Part shown: piece by piece, positions 33,749-44,107 of the stretch
Position numbering within the stretch: position 1 is the first letter of the stretch
Layout: every line of letters begins with the position of its first letter
DNA from: Corythucha ciliata
Taxonomy: Eukaryota; Arthropoda; Insecta; Hemiptera; Tingidae
Reading direction: 5' to 3'
NCBI GenBank assembly: GCA_038030265.1
Contig: CM075938.1
Coordinates: 16,779,009 to 16,843,008 of the forward strand
Length of the DNA: 64,000 bases
Position numbers and translations under genes: made by a program
Notes under the pieces: generated by a model
Told to the model about the DNA's origin: nothing
The model's input: only the letters and a program-made list of their open reading frames with translations
The model's database searches: none

Positions 33749-35575
33749 TTAAAAAACATCACAAACCAAGAACTCATCAAATGAGTAAAACGCACTTTGT
33801 GTCAAAATCTGCTTCACTCTATTTTTGAATTGTTTCAGCGGTAGATTCTTTACTTCTGCGGGCAATCTATTAAACAATAAAAATTTGTCAACGTTTGCGT
33901 TCTTTTCATACGACAGTATTCTGCTATCAAATTTTCCCTGTTTTGCGTGCTATAATTGTGACATTCGCTGTGCCTTTGGAACTGATTTAGATTTTCCTTG
34001 ACGAACCTCAAAGTGTAATAAATGCTCACACAAGGCAAAGTTAACAATCCTGAGGGCTTGTTCTATAACTTTAACAACAGTAGTTAACGACAGTAAGTCA
34101 TATGCTTTCATTAATTAAATCGACGAAATTGGATGAAATCAGGTGATTGGCTGTTGGTATCAACTGTTGCTAATTTTATAGAACTGGGGCCCTGGATCGA
34201 TAAACATCTGTTTACAATCTGCATAAAAATCCAGCCCAAGCATTGCCCTAATAGCTCTTCTTTGCAGTTTAAAAATCATGGACGCTGCCGTGGAATGACC
34301 CCATAGAAGAATACCGTAGGTGAATTGTGAATAAAAGCAACCATAATAAAATTAAAAAATAAAAATATCGAACGAGACACTATCCCTGAGGTGCCTCAGC
34401 ATGTGTAAACTCGAATTAATCTTCGATACTACTTTAGCACAATGAACATCCCATGAGAATTGTGGGTCAAAATGAACTCCCAACAGCTTCACGCTTTCGA
34501 CTAAATTCGTAAACCCCGTTTCCTTCATTGTAAAAAGCAAGGATGAGCTCTTTGCCGTATTCAGTAACAACCTATTGGTAGACAACCATTCAGACAATCT
34601 GGCCTCTAGTGTGTTCTTTCTTAACAATACCAATTGAAAGTCATTATTCCCCAGCATTAGTGTGGTATCGTCAGCAAACTAGAACAGCTTATCGTCACAC
34701 TACTTGATCAGATCATTAATGAAAACGAGAAAAAGAATCGGCCCTAAGATTGATCCCTGGGGCATTCCAATCTCTACCTTTTGAAAAGCCGAATTCACCC
34801 CATTGAGACGAACGTACTGAAAACGATTCGACAAATAAGAATCGATAAGTTCAACGGCGTCCCTAGCAAAATTGAACATTTTTAGTTTCCGAATTAATAT
34901 GTTATGGTCTACACAATCAAATGTTTTTTTTTTCAAATCGTGAACCCATTAATGAAAGACCCCCCCCCTTATAAATAAGTCATAAATAACTGATGTGAGG
35001 CGGATAAGAGCATCAGTTACACTCTTCCCCTTCCGGAAACCGTACTGGCCCTCACTAAAAAGTAAATTTTGCTCAAAAAAATTCACGATTTGGTCCTTTA
35101 ACATTTTTTCAAAAACTTTAGAAAACGTTGGCAATAATGAAATAGGCCGATGATTTGAAATGTCGGATTTATCACCACCTTTGTACAGAGGAATGACTGC
35201 CGTAAGTTTCAAAGCATCGGGGAAAATTTTGATCTCTATGCTTTCGTTAAATGAGGCAAGTTAGAGGTTTAACAATTTCACTCGCAACTGACTTTAATAT
35301 CACAGAGTTCACGCCCATAACGTCAAACGCAGAAGAATTAGACAAGGATCTGATAACCTTACAAAGCTCATCCTCTGCAATGGGGGAAAAACTAAAAATT
35401 GGAGCAACAACATCTATTACAAACTCAGGAGTCGAAACCTGAGTCTGAGGGAAAGAATCAGAAACAAGGCATTTCGCTACGCTGCTGAGATAGGTATTAA
35501 ACTTCTCAGCGTCAATGTCCTTGGAAGCAGTCCCTCTCGTACAATTTTATTACCCCCTCTCGAACAAATTAACTA
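33749..35575 (-). pseudogene. LINE ORF2 (jockey/CR1-like), 5'-truncated, broken
   Basis: Minus-strand ORF2 from about 35575 to a stop at 33749-33751. In order: a pre-RT region (DIDAEKFNTYLSSVAKCL; FSFSPIAEDELCKVIRSLSN); RT blocks LTAVIPLYKGGDKSDISNHR, PISLLPTFSKVFEKML and GQYGFRKGKSVTDALI; KKTFDCVDHNIL (motif A); EIGMPQGSILGPILFLVFIN (motif B); FADDTTL (motif C); then VKLLGVHFDPQFSW; the thumb/C-terminus YGILLWGHSTAASMIFKLQR; and a tail ending AFYSFDEFLVCDVF. It is dead: a 1-base shift near 35250, two TAG codons just before FADD (about 34670-34705), a stop near 34352, and an inserted MITE at 34054-34192. The endonuclease is absent. Confidence 0.92.
34054..34192. mobile_element. 139-bp MITE inserted in the LINE ORF2
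   Basis: Terminal inverted repeats start GGGCTTGTTCTATAA on the left and GGGCCCCAGTTCTATAA on the reverse of the right. The flanking triplets are TGA and TGG (3-bp duplication with one change). Removing the element and one triplet brings LINE codons MFIDP directly in frame with GLLTLPCVS, the sequence normally found there, which confirms the boundaries. A 3-bp duplication and GGGCC ends suggest a PIF/Harbinger-type element. Confidence 0.82.
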
Positions 35576-35699
35576 TAAAATAATCGTTCAGGAGTTACAC
35601 TCGGGCTTAATTTTTACAATATTTTGGCACTTTCTGTTAAAACAATTAAATTGATGTTCTGAAGTGCCAAAGCACAGATAATAATGATTTTTAATGGAA

Positions 35700-36170
35700 A
35701 AAAAATCCGGGAAATGGGGGCTTTACAGAGCTAAAATCCGAATAATTTGGTTTTTGAAGAATTCAGCCCCACAAAATCGTATTTTCCGCGAAATTGGCTT
35801 TTAAGCCGCTAGATCCACAAAAAGGGGACTTGAATGATTCAGAAGTGCGTAATTGAGCCAAACACCCGAAATGGTCATTTGAAATAGCCAAATCCACGAA
35901 ATTTGGTTGTTAAAGTGGACCAAACCGTGGATTTTAAAGGAAGACAAATCCGCCTAATTGAGACTTTAAATGGCCAAATCCTGGAAATTTGATTTTTGAA
36001 GATCCCTCGAAATTGCAATAGAATGAGGGAAACCTCGCGAAATTATCTTTTGAAGAAGACAATCACGAAATTGTCTTATAGGTAAAGCCAAACCTTCGAA
36101 ATTGGTTTTTGAAAGAGCCAAACTAACGGAATTGGTTTATTTAGTTGAGACGTACCTCCAAATTTGCTAC
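35700..36170 (+). repeat. degenerate repeat field, family C
   Basis: Units such as GCCAAATCCACGAAATTTGG and TTTTGAAGAAGACAATCACG, about every 30-35 bases. Confidence 0.7.
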
Positions 36171-36770
36171 TTCAAAGAGCTAAGTCCGTTATTTTAGTCA
36201 TTTTCAGGGAACGAACTGCGAGTTCAGCCATTTTCAAGGGGTAAATCGTCATATTAGCTATTTTTAGGGCGCGAAGCCAAGGCGTGAATGCTCAGTTTTA
36301 GCCATTCTTGGCTCACTTTTGCCATTTTCAGGGCAGGAATCATCTGTATAGGCATTTTAAGGGCTCGAATCGTCAGTTTTAGTCATTTTTAGAGTGCGAG
36401 GAGCCAATTTAGCTGTTTTAGGACGCCAAGTATCTAGGATGCCAAGGCCACTTTCGGTGCGTGAATGGTCGATTTAGCCATTTTTAGGGCGTGAATCATG
36501 AACTTTTCAGGTATTTTCACGGTACCCTAATCGTACGTCTAGCAATTTATAGGGCATGAGAACTAGAGCGGCAATCGCCAGCTTCGCTATTTTCAGGCCG
36601 TAGTAAATAGCAAGTTTAGTAATTTTTAAGGCGCGAAAATAGTCAGTTTTTGCCATTTTTTGGTTTAAGAAACTATAGTTAGCTTATCCGGTTTTTGGGG
36701 GAGAATACCTAGTTCAGCTATTTGAAGGATGCGAGTGGCTATCAAGCCAGTTTTAGTAGAGCAAAGTATA
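36170..36770 (+). repeat. degenerate repeat field, family E
   Basis: Units built on TTTAGCCATTTTTAGGGCG and CGAATCGTCAGTTTTAG, abutting the family C field with no spacer. Confidence 0.75.
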
Positions 36771-36910
36771 ATTTCTGAAGCCCGTCCCTTTTAAGCTAAA
36801 GCTGAATCCGCGTCTGTGTTTAAGAATACATTTTACAATATCCACCGGCTGTTAGGGGGCCTCCCGATAGTTCTCGCCCAGGGGCTCCGCGATGGCTAGA
36901 AACGGCCCTA

Positions 36911-36918
36911 GCTATGAT
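36911..36918 (+). repeat. 8-bp target-site duplication, right
   Basis: GCTATGAT, partner of 33574-33581. Confidence 0.75.
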
Positions 36919-36984
36919 TAAGCAATAACAATCTTCAAAATCAAAGATTAAAAACTTGCACGATTTTGAACTTCCCCCTTGAAA

Positions 36985-37128
36985 GTGACGTCACAACATT
37001 GTAAACATTACACTACAGTATAGTAATATAGTATGTATAGTACAGTTTCTTTGCTATGAACGTTATTTTGTGGCTTGTTCATGGCTAGTTTAATACTTTA
37101 GCCTCTTTTTACAATGTTGTGACGTCAC
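36985..37128. repeat. 144-bp inverted-repeat element with TGACGTCA at each end
   Basis: Arms GTGACGTCACAACATTGTAA (36985) and its inverse (ending 37128) are about 21 bp each. The 8-bp palindrome TGACGTCA at each end equals a CREB/ATF-type site, though a role is not shown. Probably a small MITE. No target duplication was identified. Confidence 0.55.
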
Positions 37129-39485
37129 ATCCCTATTTTTCATCTTTTCATTTTTCTGCATGGGAGTGGGGCAAAAAAGTTTTAAAGTGTTTTTTCGTGA
37201 ACATTTCATCCTAATAACTCATTTTCCACGCATTTTAATTTTTTTTTATTTTTCCGGAAAATGGTCCATTGTGTGCTGAGGTGCGTTGTGGTCTGATGGG
37301 TTGTGGAAAATCGATTATTTTGTTGATTAGGTAAATATATTTCTCTACAGACCAATCCAGTACAAAAAAATAAAAATTACGAGTCGTTTATGTAACACCA
37401 GCCATGAATAATCATCCCCCACCCTCATCAAGATAGAAGGACTCTGTAAGGATCGCCCAAAAGCATCATACAATAGCGTTAGCTTGGATGAGGTAACTAT
37501 AATGAAATCTGATACCAATCAAAACAATTTTCAATTATTCAACCAATAATATTTCAATAATTATCAGGCAAAAAGGCATGTCGAGTATAAAACAGTTGGT
37601 ATATTTCCATCTCTATTCACTCCAAGAGGGCCCGAAAAAGCGTCATAATTGTTTCTTCAGTATCCATGTGGGTGGGAGGGAAGGGGGGTGATTCATTAAG
37701 AAAGTTAGTGGTTGCAAATGGAGAGGAAATTAGCTCGCTCTTCACAGCACAATTCTCTCGCCACAGTTGACACCAGACCAGAGTTCCCACAGTGGCGGTG
37801 AATACAAGCGGAAAAGAGGGTGACAGTGAAACGAGAATGAGACGACTTCGTCGTCATGCGGGGGTGTCGTTTTGCAGGAAATTAAGGAAAAGGGAGTCAC
37901 TATCCACCCCCTCCCCTCCCCTTTTCACAGAGATCTACCTACCAGTTTAAAGCCTTCCCCTAATTGAGGATTGGAATAAGACGACTGGCGTGGGTTGATT
38001 TAGGGGGCGACAGGGTGGGAAGGAAACAGTGGGAAGGACAAATGATGATGAGAGGTGGCGAGTTGCTGCTTTTTCGAAAGCGATAAGTCGTGCCAGGAGG
38101 TGCCAAGTCCTTTCGCCGCTCGAAACATTAATCAACTTTTCCCCGTTTCTCACTTTTATTTTTATTGTTCGTCATCAGAGCGAAGGGCTACCTTTAGCAA
38201 CAGAATTACCTCCATCTTCGCTGCTCCCATATAGATCAATCGATTGTCTTCATCCGGTTCTTTGAAAATACGATTTTGAATTATATTTTCCATATTCGCC
38301 CACGGGTTCTATTATTTCTGGAACAAGAGATACGCGTTTCACCCTTTTTTTCACTATCAATATTGCCTGCATCTCGCTACTCCTTCCACTAAAGCAAGGC
38401 AAGGACAACAAAAATCCATTTATCTTCATAGCGCTGTTAAACAGTGTACAAAGTGTTCACATTTTGAAAGAAAACGGTTAAAAGTTTGCAACAAAAAGTT
38501 TCAAGATAAATAGGTGCTTAGAACACGAGTGCCCCGGCACATTATAGACGATGTGCGGCGGTGTTAATTAATACGATACTCGTCGCGAAGTAACGAACTC
38601 TCAACAGTGCGTTAATATTGCACTTGAGATCATCAAAAACTTTTGTTCGAGCGTTAATTAGTTCAAACTTTATTTTTCTTCGTCCGTTCGTCTTTGGTAA
38701 TGGGGTCGTGAGTCTTTGATAGCCAAAACAAGCAAATAAATTAGTAGCAGCCCATTCAAAAGGTTTGAATTTGAGAAATTTACAATGCTAATGATGATTG
38801 ACAAGGACTCAAGACTTTACCAGTCGTGACAAAATTTGGAGCCCTTAATTATTAGAATTTTTTCCTTCCCTTTAACTTTACGTATTAATTATTTGAAGCA
38901 TTGAAACGAACAGGCTTTACCAGAAGCTTCAATTTCCCGGAATTACAAGCTTCTTCTTTTCAGTTGTAAAAAGACGCGAGGGTTTCCATTGGCCACTTGA
39001 AGATATAGAAGAGAGTGTTTTGAGCTTTGAAACTGTGTGTTGAAAGGGTGATGGGTAGTGGTGGGGGCAAAGGACTTAAAAAGGAAGTGTAGAAACTGTT
39101 GTGATAAATAGTCCTAACTTTGGGGATTTTCACGTCTTTATCTTTTAAAGAAGTCTTCTTGTGATCTCTTCGAGAAGGAAAAAGGAAGATAGAAAGAGAG
39201 AGATTGAGAAAGAGAAAAAAAGGTGGCAAGTCCTATGCTCGGTTACTGAAGGGTGTAGAGAGGAACGGAGAAAAATGTTTTTAGTTTAACAGTTCGTTGA
39301 TTTAGCGTTTTACTCGACGTCAAAAACGAAACTGGAGGAGGACGGAAGAGCTCGTGGGTCGCACCCGAAATTGCTTGAGAAGAATAATAGTGACACAGTT
39401 GATATAATTCACTTAAATTAGGGTAACGGCAGGGGGGCCGGTCACTGGTTTCATCAAGCTTAGGGTGCTGATCAGCCATTAAAAA
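37129..39485. other. no recognised gene
   Basis: Unique-looking sequence. Frames 37947-38153 (minus), 38029-38265 (plus) and 38960-39479 (minus) carry no motif. Confidence 0.4.
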
Positions 39486-39489
39486 AAGG

Positions 39490-40350
39490 CCCCAAAACCG
39501 AAATTAAGACGCGAAGCTTGCAATATCTCTGAAATTAAGATCCAAAACTAGCAACTGCATGGATGTTGAGCCATGAAACTTCAAATTACGTTGGTTAATC
39601 GTCACAGGCTTCTGGTACCGGCTAGCTTGGTTTTCACCACCACAAAAGGCTCAGAAACTGGCAATTTCACTTCAATTCAGACCTATCATTCATGGATTCA
39701 TGGTTCGTTTTATGAATATTCAATAATTATTCACTATAAAAAATCACTGATATTTAATTCCAAATGATGTAAATTTGAGTTTTTTCATCAAGCTTGGGCG
39801 ATCTTGGGACCAGTTGGACCACGGTGGAAGGAGTCACTTGAAAAACAGGTCCCAACTCCCGAAACTTGCAGTTTCGCACAAATTTACAACAAAATTTTGT
39901 AACTTTGATGAATGGTTCGGGTAAGAAGCCCCGAAACTTCGTGTTTCGTCGAAATTTTGACCCGAAACTACAGATTAAATACAGGGAAAAACCCGTCTGT
40001 TTCGTTCGTGATGTCCATTTCCCTACAAGTAACGCGAGGAAGAGTTAAATTCGTTGGCCGACTGACCAAGACAACGAATACTTCAGGAATTTTAAGGGCT
40101 GCGCGAACGAATCGTCAAGTTATCAATTTTTAGGGTGCGTGAAATCATTTCTAGAGTCGGAATGACCTGTTTAGCCATCATTGACGTGCAAATACGTAGT
40201 CAGTTCAGTCATTTTCAAGGCACGAATCGTCTGGTTTGCCATTTTTAGACGCGAGCATAGTGAGTTTAGCCGTTTTTATGCTGCGGCTAGCTAGATTAGG
40301 TAGGATTAGGCAGCTAATTGCTGTTAAAACATTTTTAGTAGAACGAATCA
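39490..40350 (+). repeat. degenerate repeat fields, families A then E
   Basis: 39490-40010 carries A words (CGAAACTTGCAGTTTC, AATATTCAATAATT). 40020-40350 carries E words (CATTTTCAAGGCACGAATCG, GCCATTTTTAGACGCG). Confidence 0.6.
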
Positions 40351-41035
40351 CACAATTTCTTTAACCCCTTCCTTGTACAAATTCAGAATTATTTTATTCA
40401 TTTTTATTTTATTCGCCATTAATTTACCCTTTCTTTAATTCATTATGATACATAAATACCAGTGAATTACTTCCCTATATGTGGCCCACGAATAAGTCAA
40501 CTATACGGCACGTGCGTACCAAATCAAACCATGGTGGTTACGAATGGGATAATTACCGCGTGGCTATAACTCCAGAGAAAGTAGCGCCCCTGAATAATTT
40601 TTGGCCGAGCGCAAGCGTGGGTTATGGCATGAGCGGGCACGAGAACTCCACGTAGGGCCGAGACAACTGCACGCTGTGTCACGCACAATGCCTACGAGGA
40701 AACGAAAACAATTTTCATGGCTAGTCAACTCCACGCACCTCCATCTAAACGATTTGCCAATTCCACTTTGAACAAAACTCAACGCCCCATGAACACATCA
40801 CTTCCTTCGAATCGACATCGAACCAACGTCGATTCATCGAAATGACCGATCAAAAATCGAGTCGACCGTTACGTTAGGTCGGAACGTTAGGGCGACCAAC
40901 GCGGGAAGGTTTCCGAGGATGCCTGCTTCGAAAAGTAGGACAATACTAGGACGCTTTGACGGAAAGTAGGACGCCGAAATACAAGTTAACAACGACTAAC
41001 CGTTGATCAGTTTGATGTTGCAAGAGAGGTCCGCG
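40351..41035. other. no recognised gene
   Basis: No supported feature. 40780-40870 has repeated CGATTC/CGAATC/TCGA words. Confidence 0.35.
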
Positions 41036-42895
41036 TTTCAAGTAGGAAATGGGTTTTAAAAGAACAAAAACTACGGAAATGAGGTTTGAAAGAGCCAAAA
41101 CAATTAAACAATTGTTTTTGGATGAGCCAAATCAGCGAATTAGGTCTTGAAAGAGCGAAAACCCGCAAAACTTGGGATAATGAGAGCCAAAATGACAAAA
41201 CTGTGTGCCAAATCCAAGAATTGGCTTTTTGAAAGAGCCACATTTTTGTTTTTCAAACTAGCGAAATTTCCGAAATTTATTTTAGAAAAAACTAAGGATA
41301 CGGCTTTTTTTTATTTTTTTATTTTAAGGAATCAAAATTCAAAATTTGCGAAATTAGGGTTTGAAATAGCAAAAATTCGTGAAATTATGCTTTGAAGAAG
41401 CAAAATCCGCGATATTGTACGAGACAGCGAATTCCCTCAGTAATATTTGAGTTCAAGCAGTCAAAATCTTGTGTTTTCAATGTTAGCTTTTCGAATTGGT
41501 CAAGGCCGTGTGACATGGACTCCAGAAAGAGCCAAGCCCACGAAATTTGGTGAGAGAAATAACCAAAATCTGTGAAATTGTGATTGAAATGAGCCAAATC
41601 CACAAAATTAAGTTTTGAATAAAAATAAATCCGCATAATTTGGGATGTCCAAAACCCAAATTGACGATATTTAGGTTTGGAATACTCCAAAATCGGGAAT
41701 TGGGATTTTATTAGAGCCAGATGTGTTTTCTGAAATAGCAAAACCTCCAAAAATGATTTCAGTAAGATCTAAAACCACCAAATTTTGATTTTAAACGAGT
41801 GAAAATCAGTGAAATAAGGGTACTTACTAATTAACAAAAATTCGTGAAATTTGGTTATGAAGGTGTCAAATTTTGAACATTTGGTTATGAAAAATTAACA
41901 GCAAATTTGTCAATTGAAAAAGCCAAAATTTCGAATATTGTTTTTCGTCGTTATTTTTTTTACCCATTTCGGTTGTTGACTTAACCGAACCTTCGTGAAA
42001 CACATTTCACAAAGAGGCAAAGCCACGAAATTTGTGTTTTCATCATGCGGAATTCCCCCAAATCGGGGTTTGAAGAACCGAAGTCCAAGAAATTGGGTTT
42101 TGAAACAGGGGAAATTGGTAAAATTGGTTGTTTAAAGAGCAAACCCCACGTAATTTCGGGTTTAAAAGCGATAAAATCAGCAAAATTGGTGTACGAAATA
42201 ACAAAAATTAGTGGAATTTGGTTTTTAGGCCAGATATCACCAACTTCTTAAACCACGATCAACAACTAATCAAGATTACAATGTAAACACTTATATCAGA
42301 ATCCATATGGGTCGTTATTGGAAACTAATCACGGTCAACTTTAAACGAGATCATCTTTGTTGGTGAAAATGGGCCTACATGTGCAAAATTTGAAACGCTG
42401 GTTCATGGAAGATTGAAAATCCCCAGCCAAAATGTAAATTGATTAAAATTACGAAATTGTTTTTCTTTTCGTTCGTTTGTTGCTCAATTCGATTTTTGCT
42501 AAATTAGTTTTTTAATTAACCAAACCTGTGAAACTGTTTGTTTATTTAAAGAGCAAAAGCCTACAAATTTGGTCTTTGAATAGCGGGAAATCCCTGAAAT
42601 TGGATTTTAAAGGAGCCAAGTCCACTAAATTGAGTTCAGAAGAATGAAAGTCCGTAAAATTGGTTTTTGAAAGAGTATAACCCACAAATTTGGTTTTTGA
42701 AGGAGCAAATTCCACGAAATTTGGTTTTTGAATTAGCAAACCCCTGAAATTGGGATTTGAACGAGACGAATCCACCAAATTTAGTTTTGAACGAGCGAAA
42801 ATTGCCGAAATTGACGTTTGGAAGAGTCGAAATGACGAAATTTTGTTTTTGAAAGTTCCAAACGCACATGACTGGTTTTAAATAACACTGTGAGT
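41036..42895 (+). repeat. degenerate repeat field, family C (largest)
   Basis: About 1.8 kb of diverged units such as CCACAAATTTGGTTTTTGAA and GAAAGAGCCAAAACCCGC. Apparent frames such as 41385-41750 (minus, 121 aa) and 42542-42869 (minus) are periodic readings of this array, visible as repeated FGG/SFK/FVD words, not genes. A MITE interrupts it at 42228. Confidence 0.8.
42228..42375. mobile_element. Harbinger-like MITE, 148 bp (family 1, copy 1)
   Basis: Ends GGCCAGATATCACCAAC and GTTGGTGAAAATGGGCC are imperfect inverted repeats. The interior (CTTCTTAAACCACGATCAAC) matches the pair at 57740-58032. The left flank is TTA and the right flank TAC, so the duplication is imperfect. Confidence 0.75.
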
Positions 42896-43495
42896 CTTAT
42901 TTTCCGGTTTCTCGGTCTAATCTTCTCAAGGGTTGTGGTGTGAATTCATCGTATTGTTCTCTGATTGGACTTTGTGCTACGATATCTCCGTCCCTGGCGC
43001 TCGACCCGACCTTGTAAAATCGAAATAGGAAGGATACGCTGCTCACGAGGGCTGATGAGGGCCTCGATGGCCAAATGAGGAGCGGGGACGTGGCGGCTAA
43101 GCACCGCAGCTTTGTTTGAAGAGGAAAACTTGAAAGATGTTGTGAGTTACGAATCCCTGACGTTACACGTCAAGTAGAGACCGAAAAAGTAGGACAAAGA
43201 AGAGGGCAATTTTTATCTCTCGCTGGACACTCAAAAATGAGCCCGGACACTCAAGAAAGTAGGACATGTCCGGGGAAAGTAAGACGTCCCGATTCAACGT
43301 TGATTCGATTACCTTCGCCTTCTCAAACTAGGCTCTCAACAACACTGGAAGTTCCAGCTTCACACCACCGACATGGTTGACTCCTGTTGGCTACCCCTTT
43401 GACGTCACGACCAATGTCCAAAGGTCGCCAGCCACGCGGTGATGTCATGACCTTTTATTATATTCGCTATCGCACTCGACAAGGTCCCGAACTTG
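42896..43495. other. no recognised gene; fragment shared with 28.35 kb
   Basis: 43220-43292 is similar to 28350-28435, around AATGAGCCCGG and ACATGTCCGGGGAAAG. Nothing else was identified. Confidence 0.45.
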
Positions 43496-43498
43496 CAG

Positions 43499-43629
43499 GG
43501 GGTCAACCATGAGCTAGTGTAAAAATACCGTCAAAACGCGGTATCTATGGCGTTATAACATTATTTGTGATAAAGCGTCCTTAGTTACCGCTTGTGTTAA
43601 TTTTTTAACGCTAGCTCATGGTTGACCCC
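43499..43629. mobile_element. 131-bp MITE with CAG duplication
   Basis: Terminal inverted repeats GGGGTCAACCATGAGCTAG and inverse, flanked by CAG at 43496-43498 and 43630-43632. Inside, ACCGTCAAAACGCGGTAT and a GCGTCCTTAGTTACCG word resemble the interiors of the elements at 43918 and 50142. Confidence 0.8.
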
Positions 43630-43855
43630 CAGGTCACTCATGCCTCTCACGACCTTTATCGTATTCCTTCTGATGCTACAATTTCCCCATAATGACAATT
43701 ATGGTAGATAGCTTTCAGCACTCAAAGTCAGGGAAATAGATGAAATCACTGCCCTCCTCTTACCACTTCTTATTGTTCTAGAACCATTCATCATGGGCCT
43801 TATTCTCTAACGAAATAGAAACTTTGCTTTGGTAGAAACATTGAAATCTCATGTT

Positions 43856-44107
43856 GGCCTTATTCACTAACTTTTTTCATCATTGTTTTTTTTCAAAAAT
43901 CATATGTTTCCGTTCAGGGCCCGTAGTTAGAGTTAACGGGGAAAAATCCCGCAAGCGGTATCCAAGGACGCTACATCAGAAATAATACTATCTTGCCATA
44001 GCAACCACCTCACGTGAGTTTTTCCCGACAACTCTAACTACGGCCCCTGAACGGAAACATATGATTTTTGAAAAAATCAATGATGAAAAAAGTTAGTGAC
44101 TAAGGCC
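43856..44107. mobile_element. fold-back element, possibly two nested MITEs
   Basis: Outer arms 43856-43917 and 44047-44107 share GGCCTTATTCACTAAC-like ends and CATATGTTTCCGTTCAG. Inner arms GGCCCGTAGTTAGAG and inverse lie at 43918 and about 44030-44046. Inside is CCAAGGACGCTACATCAG, akin to the CAG-type MITEs. Outer and inner arms are continuous, so it is either one long hairpin or a MITE inserted in the loop of another. Confidence 0.7.

Larger units (their letters stand above)
33582..36910. mobile_element. hAT-type transposon, 3329 bp, non-autonomous and invaded
   Basis: The left end reads CAGGGCCGTTTTTA. The right end, reversed, reads TAGGGCCGTTTCTA. Flanking 8-mers GCTATGAA and GCTATGAT match at 7 of 8. 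Both fit hAT. Inside lie a 5'-truncated LINE (33749 to about 35575, minus strand), a MITE within that LINE, and fields of degenerate families C and E. No hAT transposase is seen. The target duplication still visible after these secondary insertions places the hAT insertion before the LINE and the MITE. Confidence 0.75.

Noticed and set aside
41385..41750. 121-codon minus frame and neighbours 42542-42869
   Set aside because: The peptide is itself periodic and follows the family C array.
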